From CAXBNB01 sp040151475 (GTDB lineage: Bacteria > Bacteroidota > Bacteroidia > Cytophagales > Cyclobacteriaceae): a stretch of DNA of 64,000 nucleotides. Positions 53,242 through 62,147 of the stretch are shown here, piece after piece. A program made the translations under genes and the position numbers. A model generated the notes under the pieces. That model ran no database searches. It saw nothing but the letters and a program-made list of their open reading frames with translations, and was not told where the DNA came from. Each line of letters opens with the position of its first letter. The first letter of the stretch is position 1. Where the stretch lies: assembly GCF_040151475.1 (NCBI RefSeq), contig NZ_JBDKWG010000144.1:62001-126000 (forward strand), written 5' to 3'.

Positions 53242-53276
53242 AATCAAACCCAACAAGCGCATTGTTGGGTTTGATT
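53242..53276. terminator. 15-bp perfect hairpin between porin and glnA
   Basis: AATCAAACCCAACAA (53242-53256) pairs perfectly with TTGTTGGGTTTGATT (53262-53276) around a GCGCA loop. There is no T-run on either side, so it may work as a processing or stabilising hairpin, or as a terminator needing other factors. Confidence 0.65.
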
Positions 53277-53312
53277 AATGAAAAAGGCATAAGGATTTTA
53301 AGTGAGGGTAAT

Positions 53313-53320
53313 TATATTTG
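53313..53320 (+). promoter_or_regulatory. Putative -7 element for glnA
   Basis: TATATTTG matches TAnnTTTG, about 155 bases before the glnA ATG and downstream of the hairpin. No sigma-54 type GG/GC promoter is apparent. Confidence 0.35.
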
Positions 53321-53475
53321 TGTATCCCAAAAAGGTAGATGAAGTGTGAGTAGCAAATAGTAGTACTCCAATTCACAAAAATAACCTGATTTTTCAGGCT
53401 TGAAATCTTGTCTGTCAATGAGCGTACTTAATAATCTTTTTTAAAAAAATAATTAACAATTAAAAATTAGTTAAA

Positions 53476-54489
53476 ATGTCCAAATCTAAATTAGAATACA
53501 TTTGGCTGGATGGTTATCAGCCAACTCAATCGCTAAGAAGTAAAACAAAGGTAGTATCCAATTTTAGTGGTAAACTAGAAGATTGCGATGATTGGTCTTT
53601 TGATGGTTCATCTACTCAACAAGCAGAAGGAGGATCTTCTGATTGTATTTTGAAGCCAGTTTACATCTGTCCGGATCCTGCTATTGAAAACGGATATCTG
53701 GTAATGACAGAAGTACTTAATGCTGATGGTAGCCCTCACACTACTAACGGTAGAGCAACTATCGACGATAAAGACGATGATTTCTGGTTCGGTTTTGAGC
53801 AAGAGTATTTCTTGATGGATCCTGACACTAAACTACCTGTTGGATTTCCTGCTGGTGGATATCCAGCTCCTCAAGGGCCATACTACTGTGGTGTTGGTGG
53901 ACAAAACGTATTTGGCAGAGATTTCAAAGATCAGCATTTGGATCTTTGCATTGCTGCCGGATTGAATATAGAAGGAACTAACGGCGAAGTTGCTGCTGGT
54001 CAGTGGGAATGGCAAATTTTTGCCAAAGGAGCTCAACAAGCAGGCGATGAAATCTGGATTGGTAGATTCTTGATGGAAAGATTGTCAGAGCAATATGGTT
54101 TGTACATTGAGTACCATCCAAAACCACTTGGTCAAACAGACTGGAATGGATCCGGAATGCACGCTAACTTCTCTAATACCTATTTGAGAACTGCTGCATC
54201 TGAAGAAAAAATAAAGAAAGTATGTGAAGCATTCAGAGGGGTAGTTAAAGAGCACATTGAAGTATATGGTGCGTACAATGATCAACGTCTGACTGGTAAG
54301 CATGAAACTGCTTCTATTAACGACTTCTCTTATGGCGTATCAGATAGAGGTGCCTCTATCCGTATTCCTCTTTATACCAAAAACAAAGGGTGGTCTGGCT
54401 ACCTTGAAGACAGAAGACCAGCATCTAACGCTGATCCGTATAAAGTAGCTGCAAGAATTATCAAAACAGTAAAAACAGTAACTGATTGA
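53476..54489 (+). CDS. glnA: Type II (eukaryote-like) glutamine synthetase
   Basis: Makes glutamine from glutamate, ammonia and ATP. The 337-residue length is that of GSII, not the 470-residue GSI or 720-residue GSIII. Motifs: YIWLDGYQPTQSLRSKTKVV, WSFDGSSTQQAEGGSSD, FGFEQEYFLMD, GPYYCGVGG, TNGEVAAGQWEWQIF, NGSGMHANFSNTYLR and IRIPLYTKNKGWSGYLEDRR. There is no adenylylation-site domain, so control is likely transcriptional. It lies in a block with amt and a porin. Confidence 0.95.
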   Translation: MSKSKLEYIWLDGYQPTQSLRSKTKVVSNFSGKLEDCDDWSFDGSSTQQAEGGSSDCILKPVYICPDPAIENGYLVMTEVLNADGSPHTTNGRATIDDKDDDFWFGFEQEYFLMDPDTKLPVGFPAGGYPAPQGPYYCGVGGQNVFGRDFKDQHLDLCIAAGLNIEGTNGEVAAGQWEWQIFAKGAQQAGDEIWIGRFLMERLSEQYGLYIEYHPKPLGQTDWNGSGMHANFSNTYLRTAASEEKIKKVCEAFRGVVKEHIEVYGAYNDQRLTGKHETASINDFSYGVSDRGASIRIPLYTKNKGWSGYLEDRRPASNADPYKVAARIIKTVKTVTD

Positions 54490-54511
54490 TAACAACAAAT
54501 TGTTTGAATAT

Positions 54512-54544
54512 AAAAAAAGGAAGTCAATATAACTTCCTTTTTTT
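54512..54544. terminator. Bidirectional terminator between glnA and the FtsX-like gene
   Basis: AAAAAAAGGAAGT (54512-54524) pairs with ACTTCCTTTTTTT (54532-54544). A perfect A-run/T-run hairpin placed 23 bases after the glnA stop and 13 before the end of the convergent permease gene, so it serves both. Confidence 0.9.
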
Positions 54545-54556
54545 ATATTCGGTTAT

Positions 54557-57121
54557 TTAACCTTCACCACGTAAAATTTCAAGTGGGGAGCTTTTGAGTA
54601 CTGGCCTGATATTGACCCAGCCGAGAAACACAGTTGAAAATGAAATGATGCTAAATATTACCGCCGTAGAAAGTATGTTTACATCGTATTTTGATTCAAA
54701 CATAAATTTTGCCAATGCCCAGCTAAACCCGTGGGCAATTAACAAACCAGTAATGGCGGCCAGACTTCCTAACACAAAATATTCTATAGTGGTGATAGAA
54801 AGTATTTGATTTTTTACAGCACCTAAGGTTCGAAGCAATACGCTTTCCTGAATTCTTTGGGTTTTACTAAGAATAATAGAGCCTGCTAACACTATAAATC
54901 CTGTAATGATGCTAAATGCAGCCATAAAATTGATGACAAATGAAATTTTGCCTAGTACGTCATCTACTGTTTTTAGGATCAGTTCCAAGTCAATTATAGA
55001 AATGTTTGGAAAGTTACGCACCACTGCCTGTTGGTATCTTGCAGAAACATCAGACTTGTCAACTTTAGTAATCAAAACATGAAATTGGGGAGCTTCTTCC
55101 AATACACCTTTGGGAAAAACCACCAAGAAGTTTGTTTGTACCCTTCTCCAGTCAACTTCCCGAAAGCTGCCAATGTAAGTTTTGATGAGTGCTCCCTGAA
55201 CATTAAAAAGTAGTTCATCGCCAAGCTCAAGCTTTTGGTTTTTGGCAAACCCATCCGACATAGAAATAAAGATACTATCAGCAGGGCTTTTAACTTCTCC
55301 CTGCCATTTACCTTTTACAATGGTTTCAGAGTCTATCAGGGAGTCTCTAAAGGTTATTCGATACTCCCTGTTGTACATCCAACCTGGATAATGAATTGTT
55401 GTGTCTTCGTCTGCCTGAGTTTTATCTATACCATTTATCTCTTTCAGACGCATGGTAACAATTGGCACCTCCTGTATTATAGGTAAGTCATAGTCTAAAG
55501 TCAATTCCTTAATTTCTTCTTTTTGGGATGTTTGTATATCAAATAATACCATATTGGGCCTTTCTCCTCTACCTGTAATAGAAATTTGATCGATAAGAAG
55601 CGAACGCATAAAAAACAATGAAGAAAGTAAGACAGTGCAAAGTCCTATAATTATTATAAGCAGTACAGACTGATTATTAGGTCGATAGAGATTGGCTATT
55701 CCCTGCCTGGTGATGTAGCTCCATTTAGTGTTAAATATTTTTTTGGTCAATATCATAAGACTCTTGGAAATCACCCAGAGAAGCAAAAAAGTAACCAGTA
55801 AACCAAGGCAGAAATACAATGCCTGTAGTGCTTTTTCTATTTGGAAATATGAAAAGCCATAAATGAAAAGTGTAATTAAACCATAGATAATTAGGTGTTC
55901 CGAATCTTTCTTAGATTTTAGAGAGTCTTCATAAGCCAGCCTGATAGAAAGTAGCGGTGATATTCTTTTGAGTGAAATAAGAGGAATTAATGCGAAAAGT
56001 ATAGCTATCAAAAGGCCTAAACCTAAACCTTCAAGAACAATATACCAATAAACTTTTGGAACGATGGAAATAGGCAAAACTTCCTTTAGAAGTGATGGCA
56101 ATACAAATTGGAATGAACTACCTAGAAAAACTCCAATAGCAGACCCAATAAAACCAATGACAATGATCTGGATAAAATAGATATAAAAAGCCTGACTGCC
56201 CTTCATGCCAAGACACCTGAGTATAGCTATAGATTCTGCCTTTTCCTTTAAGTAAATATGTACCGCCCCAGCCACTCCAATACTGCCTAAAAGAAGGGCT
56301 ATGAATGCAGATAAGTTGAGAAATACTGCCATATTTTTAAAGGCAGAAGTAGTATCCTCCTTTCGTTCCTCAACTGTTTCTGTCCTTAAAGAAAGATCCT
56401 TAAAGCGGTTTTCATAAGTATCAAGTACTGTTTTGAGTTTCTCATTGTTTTGAAACTGATAATAATAGGAGTAGTTAATTCGGCTTCCTTTTTTTACCAA
56501 ACCAGTCTGGTTTAAGTAATAATAGGGAATATATACCACAGGAGAAATCGAAGAAGTCAATCCACTTTGTCCGGGTATTTTTTGCAGTTTTCCCGTAATT
56601 TTAAATACCACATTTCCAACCTTAACATCGTCCCCAATATCAACATTGTATTGCAGCATGAGTTTCTCATCTACCAAGGCATATTGTCCATTTTGGAAGT
56701 CTCCTCCGGCATATTTGGGTTCGGTTTCTATAGTGCCATAGTAAGGATATGCACCTGACAATGCCCTAATCTGCACAAGCCTGGTACCCATGGTTCTGGG
56801 AAAGTAAACCATAGAAGCAAAACTGCTTTCTCTCGAATATTCTTTTCCCACTGAATCAAGGGTAAGCTGTATTTCTTCAGAAAACGGTTTTTTGCTGCTA
56901 ATAACCAAATCAGCCCCAAGAAGAGTTTTGGCCTGAGTGTTTATTTCATCCTCCAGATTTTCTTTGAAAGAATTGATAGCAACGAGAGCAGCTATTCCTA
57001 TTATAATGGAACTGGTAAATAAAAACAACTTTCTTCTACTCCGGCGGCTGTCTCTCCATGCCATTTTCCAGAGCCATCCCGTGTTGTTTTTAGTTTTTTC
57101 TATTTTATAGCTTGCATCCAA
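54557..57121 (-). CDS. FtsX-like ABC permease (YbbP type)
   Basis: An 854-residue membrane protein with the duplicated MacB/FtsX permease layout. It begins with a basic cytoplasmic leader (WKMAWRDSRRSRRKLFLFTS) and one helix, then a periplasmic domain, a first three-helix FtsX block (residues about 265-385, with EKAESIAILRCLGMKGSQAF), a middle pair, a second periplasmic domain and a final FtsX block (IQESVLLRTLGAVKNQILSI). The YbbA-type ATPase partner is not adjacent. Likely role in lipid or lipoprotein handling at the inner membrane, by family. Confidence 0.88.
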   Translation of the reverse strand: MDASYKIEKTKNNTGWLWKMAWRDSRRSRRKLFLFTSSIIIGIAALVAINSFKENLEDEINTQAKTLLGADLVISSKKPFSEEIQLTLDSVGKEYSRESSFASMVYFPRTMGTRLVQIRALSGAYPYYGTIETEPKYAGGDFQNGQYALVDEKLMLQYNVDIGDDVKVGNVVFKITGKLQKIPGQSGLTSSISPVVYIPYYYLNQTGLVKKGSRINYSYYYQFQNNEKLKTVLDTYENRFKDLSLRTETVEERKEDTTSAFKNMAVFLNLSAFIALLLGSIGVAGAVHIYLKEKAESIAILRCLGMKGSQAFYIYFIQIIVIGFIGSAIGVFLGSSFQFVLPSLLKEVLPISIVPKVYWYIVLEGLGLGLLIAILFALIPLISLKRISPLLSIRLAYEDSLKSKKDSEHLIIYGLITLFIYGFSYFQIEKALQALYFCLGLLVTFLLLWVISKSLMILTKKIFNTKWSYITRQGIANLYRPNNQSVLLIIIIGLCTVLLSSLFFMRSLLIDQISITGRGERPNMVLFDIQTSQKEEIKELTLDYDLPIIQEVPIVTMRLKEINGIDKTQADEDTTIHYPGWMYNREYRITFRDSLIDSETIVKGKWQGEVKSPADSIFISMSDGFAKNQKLELGDELLFNVQGALIKTYIGSFREVDWRRVQTNFLVVFPKGVLEEAPQFHVLITKVDKSDVSARYQQAVVRNFPNISIIDLELILKTVDDVLGKISFVINFMAAFSIITGFIVLAGSIILSKTQRIQESVLLRTLGAVKNQILSITTIEYFVLGSLAAITGLLIAHGFSWALAKFMFESKYDVNILSTAVIFSIISFSTVFLGWVNIRPVLKSSPLEILRGEG

Positions 57122-57173
57122 AATGACCCTTAATTTTTCATTGTTCGTTTATCATTAAACCTCAACAACAAAA

Positions 57174-58061
57174 TTATATTGGCACATTTACATGGCGTTC
57201 GGCATGGTAAGATGACCTTACTAAAGGGTCGGATTCTACATACTTGATTCCTCTTTTCAACCCCTCTTCTTTATATTTTGCAAATTTGTCAGGATGAATA
57301 AACTCTGCAACTTCTATATGCCGTTTTGTTGGCTGAAGGTATTGTCCAAGGGTCAGAATATGACAGCCATGTGCTGCCAGATCATCCATTGCTTTAAACA
57401 ACTCATCCTCTTTTTCTCCTAAGCCCAACATTATTCCTGTCTTGGTTCTTTTTCCAAATTCATTGGTAAGCTTAATTTGTTCAAGACTTCTGGCATATTT
57501 AGCTTGAGGCCTTACCCGACGGTACAGGCTTTCCACTGTTTCCATATTGTGTGAGACTACTTCTTGTCCGGCACTTATCATAGTGTATAGAGCATCCCAT
57601 TTTCCTTTTACATCTGGAATAAGTGTTTCAATAGTAGTTTCAGGAGAAAGTTTTTTAGTTTCCACCACAGTTCTATGCCATATTTCTGCTCCCTTATCTT
57701 TTAGCTCGTCCCGGTTTACTGACGTAATTACAGCATGTTTCACACCCATTAGATGTATAGCTTTGGCTACTCTTTCGGGCTCTTGTTCATCATACTCCGG
57801 TGGCCTTCCTGTAGCTACTGCACAGAATGTACAGCTTCTGGTGCAGACATTCCCTAAGATCATAAAAGTAGCAGTCCCTGCTCCCCAGCATTCTCCCATA
57901 TTCGGACAATTGCCACTTTCACAAATGGTATGCAACTTATGTTCATCAACTAGCTTCCGAACATTGGCATAATTTTGACCTACTGGGAGCTTTACCCTAA
58001 GCCAGTCAGGTTTCTTTGTCCTTTTGGCTTTTACTGCATCTACTACTGGCAATTCAATCAT
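57174..58061 (-). CDS. lipA: Lipoyl synthase
   Basis: Radical-SAM enzyme inserting two sulfurs into octanoyl-lipoyl domains, including those of SucB and similar E2 proteins. 295 residues. The auxiliary cluster cysteines are in CESGNCPNMGECW, the radical-SAM triad in CTRSCTFCAVATG, and the C-terminal RSSYHA motif is intact. VISVNRDEL-type substrate loop is seen as VITSVNRDELKDKGAEIWHR. It lies just upstream of the FtsX-like gene. No lipB is present in the window. Confidence 0.96.
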   Translation of the reverse strand: MIELPVVDAVKAKRTKKPDWLRVKLPVGQNYANVRKLVDEHKLHTICESGNCPNMGECWGAGTATFMILGNVCTRSCTFCAVATGRPPEYDEQEPERVAKAIHLMGVKHAVITSVNRDELKDKGAEIWHRTVVETKKLSPETTIETLIPDVKGKWDALYTMISAGQEVVSHNMETVESLYRRVRPQAKYARSLEQIKLTNEFGKRTKTGIMLGLGEKEDELFKAMDDLAAHGCHILTLGQYLQPTKRHIEVAEFIHPDKFAKYKEEGLKRGIKYVESDPLVRSSYHAERHVNVPI

Positions 58062-58189
58062 ATCTCAGGAATTTACGCAAAGAAACGTATATGAGTTTTT
58101 TAATCATAATAATAGTAATAAAGAATTGACATTAAAAGGTGGTTGAGGCAGACATAGCCTTCATAGTAAAGGAACAAACTTAGTTTTCT

Positions 58190-58924
58190 TTATCTTCTGT
58201 GCCCGTAGAAAAGTGTTAAATACAAAGAGGAGAAAATAGCTCTGTTGCTTTGAGTAGGAACAATAATAATTTTTTCGGTAAAAGCCTCCAGTTGTGCACC
58301 AATTTCAAATCCGGTGACATTGCTTTTGAAAGCACCCATTTCGAACATGACTCCTGCTTTTGCATTTAGTCCAAATTTTAACTCCGATTTCCCCAAACCT
58401 TGAAATATGTGGCCAGTACCAGTTATTTGAGATCCAAATGGCTTAAAAACAGGGTTAGGGTTAGTGGAATCAGTATCTTTGACATAACTTGTTCTTACTG
58501 TACCGTTTTCTATCCTCACATAATATGGTGCCACCACTCCAATTGTGGGACCTGCTGCTGTGGTGAAAATTATTTGTACACCCTGCTGAGGAGCTTTTTT
58601 GAACAGTAGAAAGTCTCTACCATAAAACCCTCGAACGGAATACAAATAGTTTAATTTCGGATATAAAAATGGACTGCCTGTTGCTGAAATCCTAATTTCC
58701 TTAGGATGTTTTACATTCATCAATTCAAACCCAAAGGTTTTAAATTGCTTTTCATTTATAGAGTTTGCCCATTTGAAAGTAAATCCTCCAATTAGTCCTC
58801 CGTTGGTATTTTTGTTTATTCCCCAGGTAAATTCTTTGGAATACTCATAATTGCCATCAGATTGAGCAAAAGCCAGCAACGAAAGGCAACATGATAATGA
58901 TATGGTTAAAAGGACTCTCCTCAT
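58190..58924 (-). CDS. Secreted beta-rich protein of unknown function
   Basis: A 244-residue protein with a signal peptide (LLTISLSCCLSLLAFAQ). The rest is rich in glycine and alternating aromatic/hydrophobic strands (GGLIGGFTFKWANSINEKQF, YLYSVRGFYGRDFLLF, SELKFGLNAKAGVMFEMGAF, IFSSLYLTLFYGH), fitting an outer-membrane beta barrel of about eight strands or a barrel-like protein. No named family is recognised. It is 128 nt upstream of lipA on the same strand, and the TAnnTTTG element at 58978 may drive it. Confidence 0.65.
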   Translation of the reverse strand: MRRVLLTISLSCCLSLLAFAQSDGNYEYSKEFTWGINKNTNGGLIGGFTFKWANSINEKQFKTFGFELMNVKHPKEIRISATGSPFLYPKLNYLYSVRGFYGRDFLLFKKAPQQGVQIIFTTAAGPTIGVVAPYYVRIENGTVRTSYVKDTDSTNPNPVFKPFGSQITGTGHIFQGLGKSELKFGLNAKAGVMFEMGAFKSNVTGFEIGAQLEAFTEKIIIVPTQSNRAIFSSLYLTLFYGHRR

Positions 58925-59260
58925 AATTTTTAAACAATACTATAACAACCAAAATTGCTATCCCATTATTAATCCTGCAAAATTAATATAAGATCTGCCC
59001 ATTCTTAAATACTTTATTACAATTCAGACAAACAAATATCTTAACAAGGTAAATTTTAAATGGTAATAGAAAGTAAATATATACAGATAAAATCTTTGAT
59101 TTAATCTGTGAGTGCCCAAGTTTTGCAGTTGATGTCTTTCGGCTAAAAGTCTATAAATCAGAAGCTTTTATTTGGACCGATTTGAAAAGGTAATTGTAAT
59201 ACCTTTTTTTGCTTAAGACCGTATTAGAAAACCGTATCTTTTAGAAAATAATTTATTTCT
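58925..59260. other. Divergent gap between the secreted-protein gene and cysS
   Basis: 336 bases of AT-rich sequence with no ORF I can support. It holds the minus-strand TAnnTTTG motif at 58978 and presumably the cysS promoter, which I cannot pin down. Confidence 0.5.
58978..58985 (-). promoter_or_regulatory. Putative -7 element for the secreted-protein gene
   Basis: The minus strand reads TAATTTTG (TAnnTTTG), 53 bases before the ATG at 58924. Confidence 0.4.
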
Positions 59261-60751
59261 ATGTTGAATCCACTGAGAATTCAAAACTCATTAACAGGTA
59301 AAAAAGAACTTTTTGAACCAATCAATGCTCCTTTTGTAGGCATGTATGTATGTGGGCCTACAGTCTATTCGGATGTGCATCTTGGCAATGTAAGGACTTT
59401 TGTCAGTTTTGATGTCATTTACAGGTACTTGATGCATCTTGGGTACAAGGTACGTTATGTTAGAAATATTACAGATGTCGGGCATCTTATTGACGATGCA
59501 GACGAAGGTGAAGACAAAATTGGTAAGAAGGCAAAATTGGAAAATCTTGAACCAATGGAAATAGTCCAAAAATATACGGAAGATTTTCACAGGGTGATGG
59601 ATCAGTTTAATGCTCTTCCTCCCAGTATCGAGCCTACAGCTACAGGTCATATACTTGAGCAAATAGAGATGGTTGAAACATTACTTGAAAACGGATTGGC
59701 CTACGAAAGCAACGGATCAATATATTTCAATGTAAAAGAGTACCAAAAAAATCATCATTATGGTAAACTGTCAGGAAGAAAAATTGAAGAGCTAATCTCT
59801 AATACCAGAGAACTTGACGGTCAGGATGAAAAATCCGATAATGTGGATTTTGCACTTTGGAAAAAGGCATCCGATGGACACATTATGAGGTGGCCATCTC
59901 CGTGGGGCATGGGATTTCCGGGCTGGCATCTTGAGTGCACAGTAATGGGAACTAAATATCTGGGAAAAACATTTGACATACATGGCGGAGGAATGGATCT
60001 TAAATTTCCGCACCATGAATGTGAACTGGCTCAATCGGTTGGAGCACATGAACAAGATCCGGTCAAATATTGGATACATACCAACATGCTCACTGTAAAC
60101 GGGCAAAAAATGAGTAAATCCCTTGGCAACTCTTTTTTACCAAGACAGCTTTTTACAGGGGATCATGACCTTTTGGATCGGGCATATTCACCAATGACCG
60201 TAAAGTTTTTCATGCTTCAGTCTCACTACGCAAGTACATTGGATTTTTCAAACGATGCTCTCCAAGCTGCACAAAAAGGGTACAAAAAGTTGATGAATGG
60301 ACTGAGAATCATCAAAAATATTGAATATACTACTGAAAAGGGCGTTGAAATAAATGAAAAAATAGCCGGACAAATCAATCAGCTTTGTGATAATTGTTAT
60401 CGGGCAATGAATGATGATTTCAACACAGCTTTGACAATTGGTCATTTATTTAATCTACTAAAGAAAATCAATTCAATCCCTACCCAAAATCTGAAACTTG
60501 CTGAAATCGGTGAAGAAACTTTCAACAGAATGAAAGCCACTTTTTGCTCATTCATTACCGATGTATTGGGCTTGAAAGAAGAAAACAATCTAAACTCAGA
60601 GGGTTTATTAGAAGTATTGATCAGTTTTTATAAGAAAGCAAAAGAAGCAAAAGACTATGAGAAAGTAGATGAAATCCGTAATCAGCTAAAGGAACAAGGA
60701 GTAGTCCTAAAAGACATGAAAACTGGTATAGACTGGGCTTATGAAGAATAG
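59261..60751 (+). CDS. cysS: Cysteinyl-tRNA synthetase
   Basis: Charges tRNA-Cys. 496 residues. The HIGH-type motif appears as CGPTVYSDVHLGNVR, where the first Cys is a zinc ligand. The zinc/substrate region WHLECTVMGTKYLGKTFDIH and FPHHECELAQS follows, and KMSKSLGN is the second signature. The C-terminal DALR-like helical domain ends LKDMKTGIDW. A complete and ordinary gene. Confidence 0.96.
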   Translation: MLNPLRIQNSLTGKKELFEPINAPFVGMYVCGPTVYSDVHLGNVRTFVSFDVIYRYLMHLGYKVRYVRNITDVGHLIDDADEGEDKIGKKAKLENLEPMEIVQKYTEDFHRVMDQFNALPPSIEPTATGHILEQIEMVETLLENGLAYESNGSIYFNVKEYQKNHHYGKLSGRKIEELISNTRELDGQDEKSDNVDFALWKKASDGHIMRWPSPWGMGFPGWHLECTVMGTKYLGKTFDIHGGGMDLKFPHHECELAQSVGAHEQDPVKYWIHTNMLTVNGQKMSKSLGNSFLPRQLFTGDHDLLDRAYSPMTVKFFMLQSHYASTLDFSNDALQAAQKGYKKLMNGLRIIKNIEYTTEKGVEINEKIAGQINQLCDNCYRAMNDDFNTALTIGHLFNLLKKINSIPTQNLKLAEIGEETFNRMKATFCSFITDVLGLKEENNLNSEGLLEVLISFYKKAKEAKDYEKVDEIRNQLKEQGVVLKDMKTGIDWAYEE

Positions 60752-60842
60752 TTTCACGAGTACTATTTTAATTATTCCATAGTTTCTCCACCCACTTCCG
60801 AATGAATTTTATCCTTAATATATGTTAATATCAAATAATTAC

Positions 60843-60850
60843 TAAATTTG
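60843..60850 (+). promoter_or_regulatory. Putative -7 element for the membrane TPR gene
   Basis: TAAATTTG, an exact TAnnTTTG match, 21 bases before the ATG at 60871. Confidence 0.45.
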
Positions 60851-60870
60851 CGACCTGAATTTTTCAAAGC

Positions 60871-61575
60871 ATGGCAAAAAAGAATAAAAATACGGAAGCA
60901 GCAGGGAATGATTTGTTAGAGAATCCTGAAGCACTTGCGCAACAGTTTTCAAGAACTGAAGAGTTTGTAGAAAAAAACAAAAATGTCGTTTTGGTTGTAG
61001 GAGGTTTATTTCTTGTAGCTATTTTAGGATACATGTTTTACAACTACTATGTTGGTGAGCAAGATAAAAATGCACAACGCGATCTTTATCAGGCAGTATA
61101 TTATTTTGAAGCTGATAGTTTGGGAAGAGCTTTAAACGGAGATGGAAATAATTTTGGTTTTCTGGAAATCATCGAAGAGTATGGCATGACCAATACTGCT
61201 AATTTAGCTCATTATTATGCTGGTGCAACTTATTTGAAACTTGGTGATTTTGATAATGCTGTTTCATACCTCGAAAAATTTAGTGTATCAGATTATCTGG
61301 TGCAGGCAAGAGCTTATTCGTTGATTGGAGATGCCTATATGGGATTGCAGGAATATGAGAAAGCAGTTTCATTTTATGAGAAAGCTGCTAATTACAATGC
61401 AAATAAACAATTTACACCAACTTATCTGGTGAAGGCAGCAATTGCCAATGAGAAATTAAACAATCTGGAATCAGCTATAGCAAACTATCAGACAATTCTG
61501 GATGATTACTATGGTGCTACTGAATACTCGGATGCTAAAAAGCATAAGGCAAGGCTTCAGGGAGCATTGAATTAA
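60871..61575 (+). CDS. Membrane-anchored TPR protein (YfgM-like)
   Basis: A 234-residue protein. A charged cytoplasmic N-terminus (RTEEFVEKNKNVVLV) and one transmembrane helix (VVLVVGGLFLVAILGYMFYN, about 40-59) precede a periplasmic TPR solenoid: ANLAHYYAGATYLKLGDFDN, ARAYSLIGDAYMGLQEYEKA, KAAIANEKLNNLESAIANYQ. The layout equals YfgM-type proteins that associate with the Sec translocon and periplasmic chaperones. In Bacteroidota it commonly sits just upstream of ribH, as here. Confidence 0.88.
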   Translation: MAKKNKNTEAAGNDLLENPEALAQQFSRTEEFVEKNKNVVLVVGGLFLVAILGYMFYNYYVGEQDKNAQRDLYQAVYYFEADSLGRALNGDGNNFGFLEIIEEYGMTNTANLAHYYAGATYLKLGDFDNAVSYLEKFSVSDYLVQARAYSLIGDAYMGLQEYEKAVSFYEKAANYNANKQFTPTYLVKAAIANEKLNNLESAIANYQTILDDYYGATEYSDAKKHKARLQGALN

Positions 61576-61591
61576 AAATAATAAATTGAAT

Positions 61592-61624
61592 AAAAAGGGA
61601 TGGAATTGTTTTCATCCCTTTTTT
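61592..61624 (+). terminator. Terminator after the TPR gene
   Basis: AAAAAGGGATG (61592-61602) pairs with CATCCCTTTTT (61613-61623), followed by more T. It separates the TPR gene from ribH, so ribH likely has its own promoter. Confidence 0.85.
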
Positions 61625-61670
61625 ATTTTGCTTTTTACAATAAAAGATCAATAATCAAGCGAAATACATT

Positions 61671-62147
61671 ATGGCCAGTTCTTTAAAAAACTTAAGTGAT
61701 TACAGCACTGAAAACCTCGTAGATGTGTCTAAGCGACGGTTTGCTATAGTAGTTTCAGAATGGAATGAAGAAGTAACAGAGTCTTTATATAGCGGAGCGT
61801 ATGACACGCTAATTGCTCACGGAGCAAAAGCAGAAAATATTTTAAGAGTTGCCGTACCCGGTAGTTTTGAGTTGAGTCTTGGCGCACAAAAAATGGCACA
61901 AAAGGAAGGTATAGATGCAGTAATTTGCATTGGTTGTGTTATTCAGGGAGAGACTAAACATTTCGATTTTATTTGTGATGCAGTCGCTCATGGTATTACC
62001 AATGTTTCATTGAAATATGACAAGCCTGTAATTTTCGGTGTGCTTACTCCAAATACCCAGAAACAAGCACTCGACAGAGCAGGAGGCAAACATGGAAATA
62101 AAGGTGATGAGGCTGCAATCACAGCTATCAAGATGTTAAGCCTATAA
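61671..62147 (+). CDS. ribH: 6,7-dimethyl-8-ribityllumazine synthase
   Basis: Penultimate step of riboflavin synthesis. 158 residues, normal. FAIVVSEWNEEVTESLYSGA at the start (Trp stacks on substrate), AVPGSFELSLGAQKMA, and GCVIQGETKHFDFICDAV with the catalytic His. C-terminal VIFGVLTPNTQKQALDRAGG. Its stop overlaps the end of the convergent antiporter gene by 6 bp. Confidence 0.96.
   Translation: MASSLKNLSDYSTENLVDVSKRRFAIVVSEWNEEVTESLYSGAYDTLIAHGAKAENILRVAVPGSFELSLGAQKMAQKEGIDAVICIGCVIQGETKHFDFICDAVAHGITNVSLKYDKPVIFGVLTPNTQKQALDRAGGKHGNKGDEAAITAIKMLSL

Larger units (their letters stand above)
53092..53475. other. Gap before glnA: hairpin and promoter motif
   Basis: A 384-base gap with no gene. 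It holds the strong hairpin at 53242-53276 and a TATATTTG motif at 53313-53320, giving a long (about 150-nt) leader for glnA. I see nothing else. Confidence 0.6.
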
